A DNA stretch of 64,000 nt from Cochliopodium minus (lineage: Eukaryota; Discosea; Himatismenida; Cochliopodiidae): NCBI GenBank assembly GCA_024220525.1, contig JAMYWO010000072.1, positions 34,134 to 98,133 of the forward strand, written 5' to 3'. The position numbers and the translations under genes are program-made. Position 1 is the first letter of the stretch. Each line of letters starts with the position of its first letter. Shown piece by piece: positions 35,501 through 48,732 of the stretch. The notes under the pieces are model-generated. The model was given only the letters and a program-made list of their open reading frames with translations. It made no database searches and was not told where the DNA came from.

Positions 35501-38500
35501 ACTCGTTGATCAAATGATTGACTTGATTGGATTGGATTCTGAGATTGTGGATGTTGTGCAAAGTAATTGAAGGATCTTCATTGAGATTAAGAGCTTTCAA
35601 CAAGATCTTCAAAGTACCCAAGATAACTCCATTCATCTGATTTTCATTCGAATTATTCTTTAAAGCATGTTTGAATTTTGGGATCAAACTTTCCACTTTG
35701 TTCTCTGGCTCGAGTGTTAAAGCACTATCTTCCAGACAAAGGAAACCAGCTTCCAAAATGAATTCAGAAAGCGTGAAATTGATTATTTTTTTGATTTTAT
35801 CGATCATTTCGGTGATATCTATTGTTGTTCCTCTATTCCAAATGACAATGTCAAATACATGATTATCATCACTTGGTATTGTTTGCAACAGATCTTCTTC
35901 TTTGATCAAGTTGACACCAGATTTGCAAATCTCTCTCCATTTTATGGCAACTTGAGGTGTAAAGTTATCTTCTTGCGCTCTTTCAATATTTCTTTCGCGA
36001 GAATAATTCTTGTAAATGTTTTTAAGACTTAAGTATTGAACTTCAGCGTTTTTACTAAGAAGGGAAATGTGGATGGTGGAGATGGAAACATTCTTTTCTT
36101 TATCATTGTTGAAAAGAAATCTGAATTCGTAGTTTTCATTTTCCTCCTCGAATTCTTCCACCTTTTCTTGTTCACCTACATTCTCATTTCCTTCTTCAGT
36201 GTTCAAATGTAAAAAGTTGGCTTTCAAGAGATTCTGTTTGAGTATCAACATCAAAATGTGAAAGTACTTGGTGACAAAGACATCTTGTGGAGGTTGGTTC
36301 AATACAAACTGAAATCTTGTAGGTTTTTCATTTCTAGGCTGCAAGAACTGCAAATCATCTTGTGTTAATTTGTATCTGGGATTCAGCAAAGAAGTAGATA
36401 TCTGTGAAAGAACCACATCCACCAATTTTGTCTCTATCAAACTGCAAAAGTTTACGCAAAAAGTAGGAGTAGGAACATCAATACCATGGAAATCAAGATC
36501 GAGGGTTTTACTCTCCTCTTTTAGAGACATCTTGATGTAAAATACATTACCGTTTTTCTCTCTGATAACTAGAAGATCTGCCCTGTTTCCAACAAGAAAC
36601 ATGTTCAAAGATGGATTCGCTCTCAATTTCCTGAGAATGGAATCTGTCTTTGTTCTTGAAAAGAGAGGGATTTTGTAATTATAAGAAACACCACAAGAAA
36701 ACTGTCCAAAAACAAACTTGCCAACAGTGTTGTTATTTGAAAACAAAGGTGTGATTTTAATTTCTTTGTTCTCTTGAATTTCTTTGGCAAAAACTAATTC
36801 ATCTTCTGACATAAGTGAGGAATCTTCGGTAGTGGGAGGGAGCAAGAGTGAACTACATTCTTTTGTTTCAATCAATTTGTTGAGAAGGATGACACGATTT
36901 ATTTTCATGGCAATTTCTTGCAAGAGAGATTCGAATTCTGAAAATAATTGTGTTTTCAGTTCTTGGTTGTCATCTCTGTTGAAATAAACGACATTCAAGT
37001 GTGTGTTTTGGTTATTACTATAGTCTATGTTGATGATAAACCAGTAAGGAATCGAATATTCTTCCACATTTCTGAAAACTTGAAGATCTTCACTAGAGTA
37101 CATCGAGTTGTTGATATCAATAGAATAGGACATCAGACCGGGTTTATTTTTGAGATATTCTTTGTATTCGTCAAGTCTTTTTGTTTCTTCTTTCTGTTGA
37201 ATTTTGAAGTAAATGCTTCCATACTTTGCGATAGAAAGTTTCTGAAAGCTGAGACATTCAAGTTCGTAATTTAAAAGGAGCTTGTTTGTTGGTAAAGCTT
37301 GAACAAAGTGGAGATTATAAAATTGTTTGATGAGATGAGGACTGTTCAACTTTTTGGTATACTTTATGAGAAGATTTACGACATCAAATGTAGGAGGGAG
37401 AACAAACTTGACTGAATCAATGATCTCTTCACATAACAAATTGTTCAAGTTTTCCTTAGTTTGATCGAGAATTTTCTGTAGTGTAATTGGCAATGATGTT
37501 TTGGAGTTCATGCTTGTGGGCTCATTTTGGACGATATCAAACTGAAATAATTGATTATCGTAATTTCTTGACAAATTAGGTGAGTATGAGAAGCCATGGA
37601 TTTCTTTTTTGAACTGATTCTGGGAACTATTTTGAGAGGGAGCAGAAAAGTTATCGAAAGTAGGACGAGATTCATCTTCACCCGATTCGTCATTATCTTC
37701 AGAAGCACTCTGATCATCTATGGCGTCTTCGGATGTACTATCATCATCAACATTGGGTGTGTAAGACTCATCATTTGCAGGCAAAGTGATACAGATGAAA
37801 TTGATAGTATGTCTTTGACTTCTCGAATTAAAGAAATCTTGCAAAGGTATATCAGTGATTGTTTTCTTCTGATGTAAAAATACTGGTGAATCAATTTCTT
37901 CTTGTTCGATGGAATCAGAGACATGCTCGATTTTAAAGAAAAATGGCAAAGAAAGAGTTTTTGGAGAAATATTCTGGCAAATTTGGGTGGCAACAGCATG
38001 TGGAGTTGATTCCAAGTCCCAAAAAGAATTCTCAGAAACAGAATTTTTAATAGGATTCAAGTCTTCATTTCCATTATAAAAGTAAAAAGGTGTTCCATCA
38101 ATGAGAGTGTAAAAATTGGAAAGATTGTTCTGGAATCTGACTTTTATTTGGCTGACAAAATCCTTTTTTTCATCTTTTTGAGATCTAGAATTCTTGATTG
38201 TCTTCATCAACTTGACAAAAGTAGAGATATTTAGCTCATGAGAGTATTGTTTACAACAGGTGAGTGCAAGTTTAAGATCTTCCAAACCCAGATTGAATCC
38301 CTTTTGTAGATATTGAAAAGCAACTTTGGACATGTTTCTCAAGTGACTGTTTTCCACTTTTTGGATGATCTTCTCGAGAAAATCTGTTGAAAAATCATAT
38401 CTTTGCTTTTTCATGTTTTTTGAGGGAAAAAGTGGATTGAATTTCATTTCAGGATCGATGTTCATCTTCAAAGTTTGCAAAAATTTCTCATCTTTTAGGG

Positions 38501-41500
38501 GCTGTTCAAAATCAGATCTGAAAACGTGATCAAGTTCAGTTTCATAGAAAGAAATACAAATTTTTTGTTCGCTTTGAGAATAGTAAGAAGATATAATGTA
38601 GATAACATTCTGATCAGGGCTTTTAGCAAAATAAATAGGATTGTTGATGTTTTGGGAGCCGTCAAAGTATTCACAGATGTGGCTAAGAGAGTTAATTACC
38701 ATCTCGTACAAAACACTGTTTATGTTTGCAACATCTTTTAAATTTAGTTCTTCTTTTTTCTTTTCGATCAACCCAAGGGTCTCTTGAGAGAACAAAGGAA
38801 AAGTAGATTTGATAAACTTTTTGCTCGTTCTGGCAAGAGAGGAGCAATCTATTTGACCCTGTGAAACATTGAACTTGTTAAAATGGAAATAGTTAGAGAG
38901 GGAGTAAAAAGTGGAGAAAGGAGAAACTATGCTCATGTCAAACTTTGTAAAATACTCTACAAACTTGTTAAACAACACAATTTCGTCAAGCCCGTCTATA
39001 CCAAAGCCATCTAATTGAGTGCATCCTGTTTGAGGTTGCATGAGAAACCAAACCAAGATAAAATTTTCTTCTATTCTCATGTGATATTGAATGAAAGTTG
39101 TTTGGGACACACTTATGTCTTTCTCTTTGTTGAACAACTGATAAAGAGGAAATTCTTTGTAGAAAAACTTTTCTTTTTCGCTAGAGTAAAAGACAGAGAA
39201 CCCTTCCGCTAGCCTGTACCTTTCAATGAGCCTACTCATTGGTTCTGTGAGATGACCACCCAAATCCCATTTCCACAAATATTTGAAGAGAAAAGAAGAA
39301 ATGATTTGATTCTTGAATTGTTTGTAAGGATTGATGGTTTTTTTTTTGATGGATTCTTTTTTCTTTGTCTGGCTTGAAATTTTTTTGGATTTCTGTGTTT
39401 TATTCTCGCTTTTGGGGAAAATCAAGAATTGTTTGGGCTGATCAATGATTTTCCAGTTAGGGGTTTCCTCTTTTAGAAGGAGATTGGTAAATTCATCTGT
39501 GATCGATTTGATCATGAACGAAGACAAGTTGAAAAAAGCGATCTGGATAAAGATGAAGTTGAGTGTTTCTGTACCAATTCTGACTATGCAAAACCCTAGA
39601 TCTGATCTCTCTTTATCTGTACCCTTTTTAATGATTTTGGAAAAAAACTTATCTGAATTTGAGAAATCTGACCAAGTGGTAAGCTCATTAATTAAACTTT
39701 TCATGGATATCACAAATTGTTTTTCCACTAGTCAGAGAAATAAGTTAATTAATAAATGTACTATAAGAAATAATTACTTGGATATTTCTGAACTGAATTC
39801 AAAATAAGACTGAATTCTGAAATTAAGAAATAGTTTTGCCAAGCACTCCCTAATGACGACACGGTTTCCCAAAAAGGTTTAGATTCATTTACAATGTCGT
39901 TTGTATTCTTTGTAGAAAATAGAAGAGCGAAATTACTCAACTTTTGCATCTTTTCATCTGTTTCTATGATTTTAGCAATAAACTTCTTGAGAATGAGAGG
40001 TGATTTATTCGCCTTGTTTTCCTCGGTGGCCATCAAAGATCTCAAAATTTTGTAGTATGCCATAATGATGACTTCTATTTTGATGACTTGCAAGTCAGAC
40101 TTTGAATTTTGAGCATACTCAATGGCAAATATTAATTTCACATTTGAATGCCAAGTCATTGCCAAAATAGTCTTTACGGTTTCTTTTTCTGTTAAATGTA
40201 AAAACATATTTACAGATATCTTATTATTTTAATTTTTTTTTTTACTTTTGGTTATCTTATCACATTGCAGAAATCTGAATCCCTGGCGTTGTTTGTATTC
40301 AATAAAAGAAAGAGGGTAGGAAGAAATGAAATACTCTTTGTACAGAGATGTGATCAATGCAGAAATAGGTGGGCCTCCTCTCCAAGGGTAAATGTTGGAA
40401 GTGGACTCTAGTTTGTGGATCTCTTCAATTTGGTTGTTTTGAACAATTATTTCCCTAGAAATTTTCTTGGATGAATTTGTCATGAGAACCAAAGAACCGT
40501 TGTGTTGAATTTTTTGATTCATTTGAAAGGATTGTCTCAAAAATTGTTCAAACTGGTGAGGCAAAATTGATGGACAGCAAACAAAAGGAGAAAGTATATA
40601 CTCCAAATGTTTATTCAAATTGTGCACGGAATAAAACAGAGCACTTCTCAAGGCACAAGTTTCGTCAATAATGATGGATTTATTAAGGTTGGGAGTTGTT
40701 GGGATAACGTAGTGATCAATTTTCTGCAATAGCTGATTTTCTAATAAGTCTTCATAAGTAAAATAACAACCAAAAGTATTCGCAGCTAAGATTTGAAAAT
40801 CTTCAGAGTTATTGATGTATCCAAACAAACTGTGTGGTTCGAATGATCCGATATCTATTACGTGACACGGTATTTCGTTTCTGTTCATCACTCCCAAGAT
40901 GTTGTCTGATCCTTTTTTGTTGCACCTGTTGGGCGCACAAGTTGTTGCGTCCGTTATCAATACGATCGCTGGCTTTGCATCTTTTGGCATCACCTCAAGT
41001 GACAACATTGAATTTCTCAAAAGGGATGATACATCTCTCACAAATGGAATATTATTTCTTTTTAAATCAAATTAGAAAATTAATTTATAAAAGGTAAAAG
41101 TATTTGAAAAAAATTACGATTGGAAATGTTCAATATAAGAATTTGCTGTTTCATTTTCTATTATTGACATAGATTGTCTTATTTTCGTTACCACTTGTGC
41201 CAAATTATCATGTGTTAGAAGCTGTGATTGTGTAATTATTTTTATTGTATTGAATAATAGCAATCCTTCTGCTATTATGGTCACATATATCTCTGGTGTG
41301 AAATTACATTGAAATGGGAAGGAATTTTCTTTGATCTTTTCAGAAAGCATCTCCTTCAAACACAATTCTATTGAATCTGCTATTTTATCAAATACTACAC
41401 CTCCACTATTTGAATCAATAGATATTAGTGATGGGGTTAATTGAATTGCAATCACAAATTTATATTTTTCATATAATGCTACTAAATTGGTATTTTTGTT

Positions 41501-41821
41501 GATTGATAAATTATTATTGGGTTCTTTTTTGGTCTCAAATGATGTCTGATTATCTATCATCAAAGTTTTCTCTAATCTTTTGCTATCTGTTATTTTGGTG
41601 ATTATATTTAAATTATTTGAATTCTCAAGTGCACATATCAAAGTGAAGAGATTGTCATTATTGGATAGATCTTGATCATTGAGGTTTATATATTCTGATT
41701 TGAGGAATTTTGTCAATAACCAACTAATTATATCGCTCGATTTGAAGAAATTGGGTTGATGGATCAAGCAATAAATATTCTTTAATTCCTTATCATTCTT
41801 CTTCTTCGCCAATCTATCCAT
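32505..41821 (-). CDS. SZT2: SZT2, giant subunit of the KICSTOR complex
   Basis: KICSTOR (KPTN, ITFG2, C12orf66, SZT2) holds GATOR1 on lysosomes so that it can switch off RagA/B when amino acids are low. Four exons (41821-41118, 41057-40246, 40188-39778, 39727-32505) join in phase to 3049 aa; human SZT2 is about 3375. The second exon has the most telling part: DVSSLLRNSMLSLEVMPKDA followed by AIVLITDATT and NTFGCYFTYEDL, which corresponds to the VWA-like N-terminal region of SZT2. The last exon is 7.2 kb without an intron, rich in S, N and K linkers, with conserved blocks such as LIERYRLAEGF and the C-terminal VLVNALSSYFWQGLF. No membrane segment is seen. It shares a 78-bp spacer with the gene on the other side. 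Confidence 0.85.
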
Positions 41822-41899
41822 TTTTTTTTTTTTGTCACAGAAAATTGAATAGTATAATAAAAATAAATTAAAAAAAAATTTAAATTGGAATTTTTTAAA
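41822..41899. promoter_or_regulatory. 78-bp bidirectional promoter
   Basis: Only 78 bp of A/T-rich sequence, with poly-T next to the SZT2 start, separate two outward start codons. Both genes must start from here. Confidence 0.55.
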
Positions 41900-44800
41900 A
41901 TGAGCACCTATGAACAATTAGATCAAGATCAAAAAATCAAGATTCTAGCACAAAAATATAAAGAAATATCAGTGAAATACAAACAAACTTCACAAGAATT
42001 AGAAATATTAAAAAGATCCTCCTCACCTTCAAATGTGAATACAAAGACAGAATCAAAGGCCGAAGAATCTGAAATGGAAAAGAAATTGCTTTATTCAATC
42101 GAGTTGGTTAAAAAAGTTTCCGTTTTACAATATTTATCTGAACAGAATAAAGGAGATAACTGTGCAAATGTTGTATCTGAATTTATCAAAAAGATCAATT
42201 TTGAAATCAACGAATTATTAAATTCTCCTCAATTTCTTCCTGAAAAGAGTTTGTTTTTTCAATCCAGTTCAAACAATCAAAATGAAATAAAAGAATTGAA
42301 ACAAGAGATATTGGAATTGGAACAAGAAATCCAAAATATAACAAAGAAGGCAATTTATAAAAAATTTGAACTGAATATAATTATATAGTTTCAACAAAAA
42401 AATAATTTTTTTTTTTCAACATATATTGATTAATAATGGTTGCTTTCTATAGGGATCCAAGCAAACTGAAGAAATAAACGATTTGAAAAAGAAGAATGCA
42501 CAATTGTTGGAAAATAATCGCAATTTGGAAAAACAGGTAGAACAATACAAAAATAAGGAGAATGAATTAAAATTGGAGATTAAAAAGTTGAGTGAATCAA
42601 CAAATAATAATGTTATATCACCACAAAACAATAATCCACTTCCACAAAAAAAACTGAGCGTCATTAATGAAACGAAAGAAATTCCACAAATGAAGATAGA
42701 AACAAAGCAAAGATCTCAAACCTCTATGGTTAATCCATCACCATCAATGTTGAGTCAACGTATCTCTGGAAGTATTGATATCCTATCTGGATCAAGCAAT
42801 CCAATCAACAAAACTCTTGAGGCAAAGGTGTTTTTTGAAACGAGAGAGGGGATAACCTATAGGAAGAGAGAATTAACAAGAATGATGGAGATCTTACAAG
42901 TAAAAATAGAGGAAGCAAGAAACATCAGCATTTCTCAGAACAAACACAAGGCAGTTCCTCTTCACTTAATAGTTAAGGTGGGTGTACAGACCATTGTTAC
43001 GAAACAACAACTGAATAAATATCCAGATCCTTGCCAATTTAGTGATGATATCAAATTGTATCTTTTTTTATTCATCCATTTTTTTATTTTTATTGTTTGA
43101 ACAATTATAGTGCTCTTGCAAGAGAAAAAAATGTCATATTAGACTTAATAGCAAATGTAACAAAGAAAAAAGTTACCACACAAATAGAAATAGGAAGTGC
43201 AGAGGTTACTCTCGATAAAATTCCTGTATCAAATTGGTTTCCAATTCTCTCCAAAGAAAAAGAAGTGAAAGGAATATTGAAGCTGAGTCTTTTTAAACAT
43301 GAAGTTCCAAATGTTCTTACTGTCTCTCTACCTAGAGGACCCATGGCTCTTTCACTTGAAAGTAACATCACCACGACAGTGGAGAGACAACGCAGGATTG
43401 ACCCAATTGAAGGAGAACTCAACGAGATTCAAAGTGAAGCCAACAAGGACGAGCCTGATCTCAAATTCATTGCGAACAGCTTGGTGAGACATAAAAATAA
43501 CAGTAAGATCGTGGATATTCTTTGGAAAAATGGGCGTGGTCAAACTTATATCCATTTGATGGCAAAAGGAAACCATGTGGATGCCCTTGAAATTCTCATC
43601 AATAAAGTTAAAGATTCCCATGAGAGAATAGATGTTGTTGATAACTGTGGTTGGACAGCATTACATATGAGTGCAGGTAAAATTTAAAATAACTTTGCTC
43701 ATAATTAATTCTCGATTATTAAAAAAAGTTTACGGCAGTTTGGAAAGTTATATTGCACTTACAAATGCAGGGGCTTCTAAGGAAAGAAAGGATTGGAACG
43801 AGAATTCCTGTTTACATCTTTCTGCAACTTATAATCATCCCCATATCGTTCAATACTTGTTGAGTGATGACCAAATTACGGTGGATCAAAAAGATGAAGG
43901 GTCAAGCACTCCTTTACACAAAGCTGCTTATTCAGGTAAGACTCCAATCAATAAAAAAATAAAAATTTAGTTTTAAAAAAAAATAGGGTCTGTTGATATC
44001 GCTCAGATGTTGATTGATAAAAAATGCTTCCTTGATGCAGAAGACAGAGATGGTAACAATGCACTTATGGTTTCCCTTATCAGAAAAAACGATAATGTTT
44101 CCATACTTCTTATTCAAAATGGAATTGATTTAACCTGTCAAAATGGAGTTGGGTAAAATTCTATTTTTAAAAATAATAAAAATAAAAATTCTTATTTTTA
44201 AAAAAAGAGATAATCCACTCTGGATCGCTATTTATAATAAAAACATGAAATTGGTAGAGTTTCTTCTTAAGCAAAACAACTTGGATGTTAATAAAAATTG
44301 TGGGAAATATCAAATGAACATTTTGCAGAGATGTTATCTCCAATTAGACGATGAGGAGTATTGTCTCAAAATTGAGAAGATGTTGATGGAAAAGAATGTT
44401 GAAATTAATGTTCAAAATGCTTTGGGTCAAAGTGCAATTTTTTATGCCTCAGGAATGGGAAGAGTAACAATTTGGGTTATTTTAATTTTACTTGTTAAAC
44501 ATTTCTTTTTTTTTTAGGCTACCTCTATTCAAAACCTTATCAACAATAAAGTCAATGTTAACGTAAAAGATTTGAAGAACAACACTCCGCTACATTTTTC
44601 TTTTGAAATGGCTACAACAAGAGCCATCTTACTTGCGGGAGCAGATGTCAATGCACAAAACAATGAAGGTACTACACTTTTTAGCTAAATAAACTACGTT
44701 TTATTTTTAATGAATAGGAAACACTCCTTTGCACGTTGCTTGTGCTTTTTCTTCATTTGATGTCATCAATTTTCTTCTTGCTAATGGTGCCAATCCTACC

Positions 44801-44947
44801 ATCACAAATAACAATGGGGACTACGCAATGAGTCTCGTTTTAGCAGAGAAACAGGGCATTTATTTCAGCTTTTACGAAGATGATGAATCTTATCATAATG
44901 GAGGTGGTCTTAAAATACCCAAGTTTATACCCAGAACTGAAAAATAA
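41900..44947 (+). CDS. Coiled-coil, C2 and ankyrin-repeat protein, eight exons
   Basis: Exons 41900-42349, 42453-43057, 43111-43676, 43729-43935, 43987-44152, 44208-44463, 44518-44668 and 44718-44947 give 876 aa. Residues 1-220 are coiled coil (EIKELKQEILELEQEIQNI). Residues about 285-420 form a C2-type domain: LEAKVFFETREG, VKIEEARNIS, DPCQFSDDIK and NWFPILSK. The rest holds about nine canonical ankyrin repeats (GWTALHMSA, NSCLHLSATYNH, STPLHKAAYSG, NTPLHVACAFSS). Such a layout suggests a scaffold tied to membranes by the C2 part, though its calcium-binding aspartates are not obvious. The first intron uses a GC donor (AAG|GCAATT); no GT alternative keeps the frame. Confidence 0.82.
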
Positions 44948-45103
44948 ACTTTTTCTTTTTATCTATTAAAATTTTTTTAAAATCATCAAACTTTTCTGAC
45001 AACATGAAAATAATTTGAATCGGAGTCAAATTAATGTTTATCTCTAGGATTTCAGCTTGGAATGATTTGAATATTTGATCACAATAAATAATAATAAAAA
45101 AAA

Positions 45104-47358
45104 ATGAAATATTTCAAATCAAAACAAATCAAGAAGAATATAATCTCCTATAAAAATCGTTGCTATGGTACATTGGATCCATCACAAGATGCAACCAAAG
45201 ATTTGGTAAAATTTGAAGAAAAAAAAAAAATTTTTATATTCCCTTTCAAATACGTCAGGTTATAGTTCAGTACAAAGATTTGATTGATAGCAATAAAAAT
45301 TTGGGATATGAATTGGAGAAGGCTTATGGAAGAAAAGGATTGGGAGCAATAGCAATCAGAGGGATTCCAAAATTTCCTGAATTGAGAAAAAGTTTGTTGC
45401 CATTGTGCCATAAATTGGCACATCTTGATGAAAATACCAAGAGAAAATTAGAACATCCTGAATCTATGTATAATGCAGGGTATGATAATCAATTTTTCTT
45501 TAAATTCGAGAATTTATAAATATAAGATGTGTAAAACTCCAATATAATCGATATATGCTGATAAAATGTACAATCTTGATATTTATTGTGAGAAATTTCA
45601 TATTCTTTATATCTCTCCAATTCAAGTGTTGAATTTCGCTTAAATTCCTATTTATAAAATACTTTAGTTGGTCTCATGGAAAAGAAAAGATGGGAGATGA
45701 ACCAGATTATGCAAAGGGATCCTTCTATGCAAACCCTCTTTATGATCAAGCAGCATCTGACGAGATCATCAAGAAATATCCTTTTTTTTATCCTAAAAAC
45801 ATCTGGCCAAGAGGTAACATCGAACATATGAAATCCTATTTCTTTTATTTCATTCAAAAATTTCATTTTCTTCACTGAACAATATTTTGATTCGAAATAT
45901 TTTAATTCATATTGTATGATAAAGAAAAATTTTTTATTTTATTTTTATTATTATTTTATTTATTTTTAATTGTTTTTTTTTTATTAAATTAATTTTTTAG
46001 AGGAACTTCCTGAAATGGAAAAGTACTTCAAAGAACTGGGAAGAGTGATGTTCGACACCGTGTCACATCTCGCCAACCACATCGACAACTACGTCTCCCA
46101 AAAGATTCCTTCCTTCACCAGGGGCTCTTTGTTCAACGAAATCAAAAACACCAAGAAAGTCAAAGGGAGAATGCTTTACTACTACCCTGTTGACTTTAAC
46201 AAAATCAAAGTAAAACTTTTTTTAAAAAAATTATTTTATTATTATTTGATTATTTTTTCATTATTTTTTCATTATTTTTTTATTTAATCTTTTTTTTTTC
46301 TTTTTTTTTATCATTCTTATTTTTAAAAAAATATAAATAGGAAGATGGATGGATTGCTGTTCACAATGATAGGTTATTTATCAATTATTTTATTTATTTA
46401 TTTTTTATTTTTATTTTTGATCCATTTTTTTTTATTTATATTTTCCAATTTTTATTGATTTTTTTTCTGATGTAGCGGATATTTTACTGGTTTGAATCCT
46501 GATATTTTTTTCAATGATGAAACCGGCGAGGAAATTGATAACCCTGACCCTAACGGAGGTTTGTGGATCATTGATAGAAAAGGTCAAAATAATAATTAAT
46601 AAAAAAAATATCAAAAAAAATAATATAAATTAAAAATAATATCAATTAAAAATAATAACAATTAAAAATTTTTTATTACATTAAATCATTTCGTAACATT
46701 TTTTTTTTTAAAATTGATTAATAGGAGGACAAAAGAAAGTGGACATCCCAAAAGATGACATGGCCATTCAAATTGGGGAATGTATGCAAATCATCTCTGG
46801 TGGGTTGTTGGTTGCCACTCCTCATCAAGTGAGACCCAGCAAGTCCCAAAACATCAAAGTTGGTCGTGCTTCTTTCCCTGTTTTCGTTGATACTGATATC
46901 AACTATAAGTTGTATGCACCAAAAGGAGTAAAATATGAAAAAATAAATAAATTATAAATAAAATAAAAAAATAAAAATTATAAAACAATAAAATAAAAAA
47001 TGAAAAATGAAAATAAAAATAACAATTAAAATAAAAAATAACAATTAAAATAAAAAATAACAATTAAAATTGTAATACTTACAATAAAAAATAAAAAAAA
47101 TTTGAAAATAAAAAATTTGAAAATAAACATTAATTTTTTTTTAGATCAACAGAGAAGCTGTCTTTGATCATACTATTGATTCCAGAGTTCCTCCTCTACA
47201 TTTAAGGTTGGATCAAACCCTTTATATTCTTTACCTTAATTTTTCTTTTTTTTTTTTTAAACTATTCTTTTTTTAGATGGAGAGAGGACGGCGTTCCTTT
47301 TGTTGACTTCTTGGGAGAGACATTTAAACAATACTATGAATTTCAAACTAAGAAATAA
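45104..47358 (+). CDS. 2-oxoglutarate/Fe(II) oxygenase-like protein, nine exons
   Basis: Exons 45104-45205, 45259-45479, 45668-45813, 46001-46209, 46341-46372, 46476-46582, 46725-46927, 47145-47206 and 47277-47358 are in phase (387 aa). The iron ligands fit the isopenicillin-N-synthase-like plan: HND in WIAVHND, and a distal His in VATPHQVR, in a frame of LTGL-like FTGLNP, GLWIIDRKG, IPKDDMAIQIGE and IISGGLL. The closest known group is the plant-type non-haem dioxygenase that keeps a GEEI/PDP insert, here GEEIDNPDPNGG. The first exon (MKYFKSKQIKKNIISYKNRC) looks like a mitochondrial presequence. The substrate is unknown. One exon is only 32 nt and contains the HND motif. Confidence 0.85.
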
Positions 47359-47485
47359 CTACAAATTTAAATTAAATACCTATTAAAACCTGATTCTTCT
47401 TAAATTCAATTAATCTTTTCTAATCTTGTATGAAAAATTAAAAAATAAAAAAATATTGATCAAAACAATCAATAATTAGAAGAGA

Positions 47486-48295
47486 ATGAATATAGAAAAG
47501 GAAGGATTGAAGATTTTGAAAGAATTGAGTGAATTTCAAGAAAATGGAAAAAACTTTGTTTCAAATTTCGGAACAGAAGAGGATTTGATAAAAGCATTCA
47601 ACAATAAAGATTTTTCTTCTTTGATTGGTAAAATAATAAGAAATATAAGAAAATTTTCAAATGAAAAAAAAATTTTGATTTGAACTTTATTATCAAACCA
47701 TATTTCAAAACAAATTAATAAATTCTTCTTACAAATTCGAATAATATTTTATATTTTTTTTGGCGGGAAATAATATTTTTCAAAATTAATTATACTTTAA
47801 TATTCTCATTGTATATTTTGTGGTATATTTGATTATAATTTTGTAAATATTGAGATTGTGCTAAATAATTTTATAGTTTCAATTTTATTCCAAAGTTTGT
47901 TTGATCTCAATAATTATTTTCAAAAATTTAATTTTTATATTCTACAAAAAAAAAAAAAAAAAAGATGAAAAGAAAAGAAATGTTCTTCACAATCTTTTTT
48001 CAAGAAAAGAAAATGATGCTGAATCTGAAATTGAGAAAATTAAACTCCTTGTTGAATTGAAATGTGATGTAAATTTCAAAAATGAGAAAGGAGATACTCC
48101 AATTCATATTGCATTCAAAAATACAAAAAATATTGAAACAATAAAATATTTATTTGAAATGAAAAATGTAAAATTTGAAATGAAAAACAAGAAAAGAAAC
48201 ACTCCATTTCAAAGTGCAATTAAATACAATGAAAATATTGAAATTATAAAGTATTTGATTGAAAGTAAAAAATTTGATTTTAAAATGAAAGATAA
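47486..48295 (+). CDS. Ankyrin-like repeat family protein, 5' part
   Basis: Exon 1 (47486-47627) encodes the family N-terminus MNIEKEGLKILKELSEFQ with NGKNFVSNFG. A 337-nt intron follows and exon 2 starts at 47965 with DEKKRNVLHNLF, then the first ankyrin-like units (DTPIHIAFKN, IETIKYLFEMKNVKF). It runs into the N at 48296. Its last 77 bases are those that open 14582, in the same frame, so the two pieces are very probably one gene of about 1034 aa. Exon 1 is 98 percent identical to 48459-48600 on the other strand. Confidence 0.85.
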
Positions 48296-48296
48296 N
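48296..48296. other. Single N, assembly joint 3
   Basis: Left of it is the middle of an ankyrin-type gene; right of it is unrelated A/T sequence and a palindrome. The 77-bp match to 14582-14658 shows where the left side really continues. Confidence 0.9.
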
Positions 48297-48310
48297 TTTA
48301 TCGTGTTAAA

Positions 48311-48340
48311 AATATGTGTCTGGAGGTCCAGACACATATT
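48311..48340. repeat. Perfect 14-bp palindrome
   Basis: AATATGTGTCTGGA, two bases, then TCCAGACACATATT. It lies 15 bases right of the N and between the two opposed copies of the ankyrin-family first exon. A hairpin this strong could have ended the assembly. Confidence 0.8.
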
Positions 48341-48458
48341 AAAAAAGAAAAAAAAATTTCCCCTTATGTTATTAATTTGTTTGAAATATGGTTTGATAAT
48401 AAAGTTGAAATCAAAATTTTTTTTTTCATTTTGAAAAATTTTATTATTATATTTTTAC

Positions 48459-48600
48459 CAATCAAAGAAGAAAAATCTTTATTGTTGAATGCTTTTATCA
48501 AATTCTCTTCTTTTCCGAAATTTGAAACAAAGTTTTTTCCATTTTCTTGATATTCACTCAATTCTTTCAAAATCTTCAATCCTTCCTTTTCTATATTCAT
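48459..48600 (-). CDS. First exon of a second ankyrin-like family gene, rest missing
   Basis: A 142-nt exon with only three base changes from 47486-47627, on the opposite strand, encoding MNIEKEGLKILKELSEYQ and NGKNFVSNFG. The intron that follows is also similar for about 100 bp. The gene would continue leftward, across the N, so its other exons are not in the window. It is either a recent duplicate or the other arm of an inverted repeat. Confidence 0.7.
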
Positions 48601-48732
48601 CTCTTTCTTCTATTTAATTTTAATGGGTAATAAGATGGTTATTTTTTTTTATTTATTTTTTTCAAAATCAATAAAAAAATTAGAAAATAAATTTTTTTAT
48701 TTTAAGAAATCTCTATATAAAACAATAATAGA

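Noticed and set aside
40820-40850. GGTTCGAATGATCC as a tRNA T-arm
   Set aside because: It is inside the conserved SZT2 coding region and no cloverleaf can be built around it.
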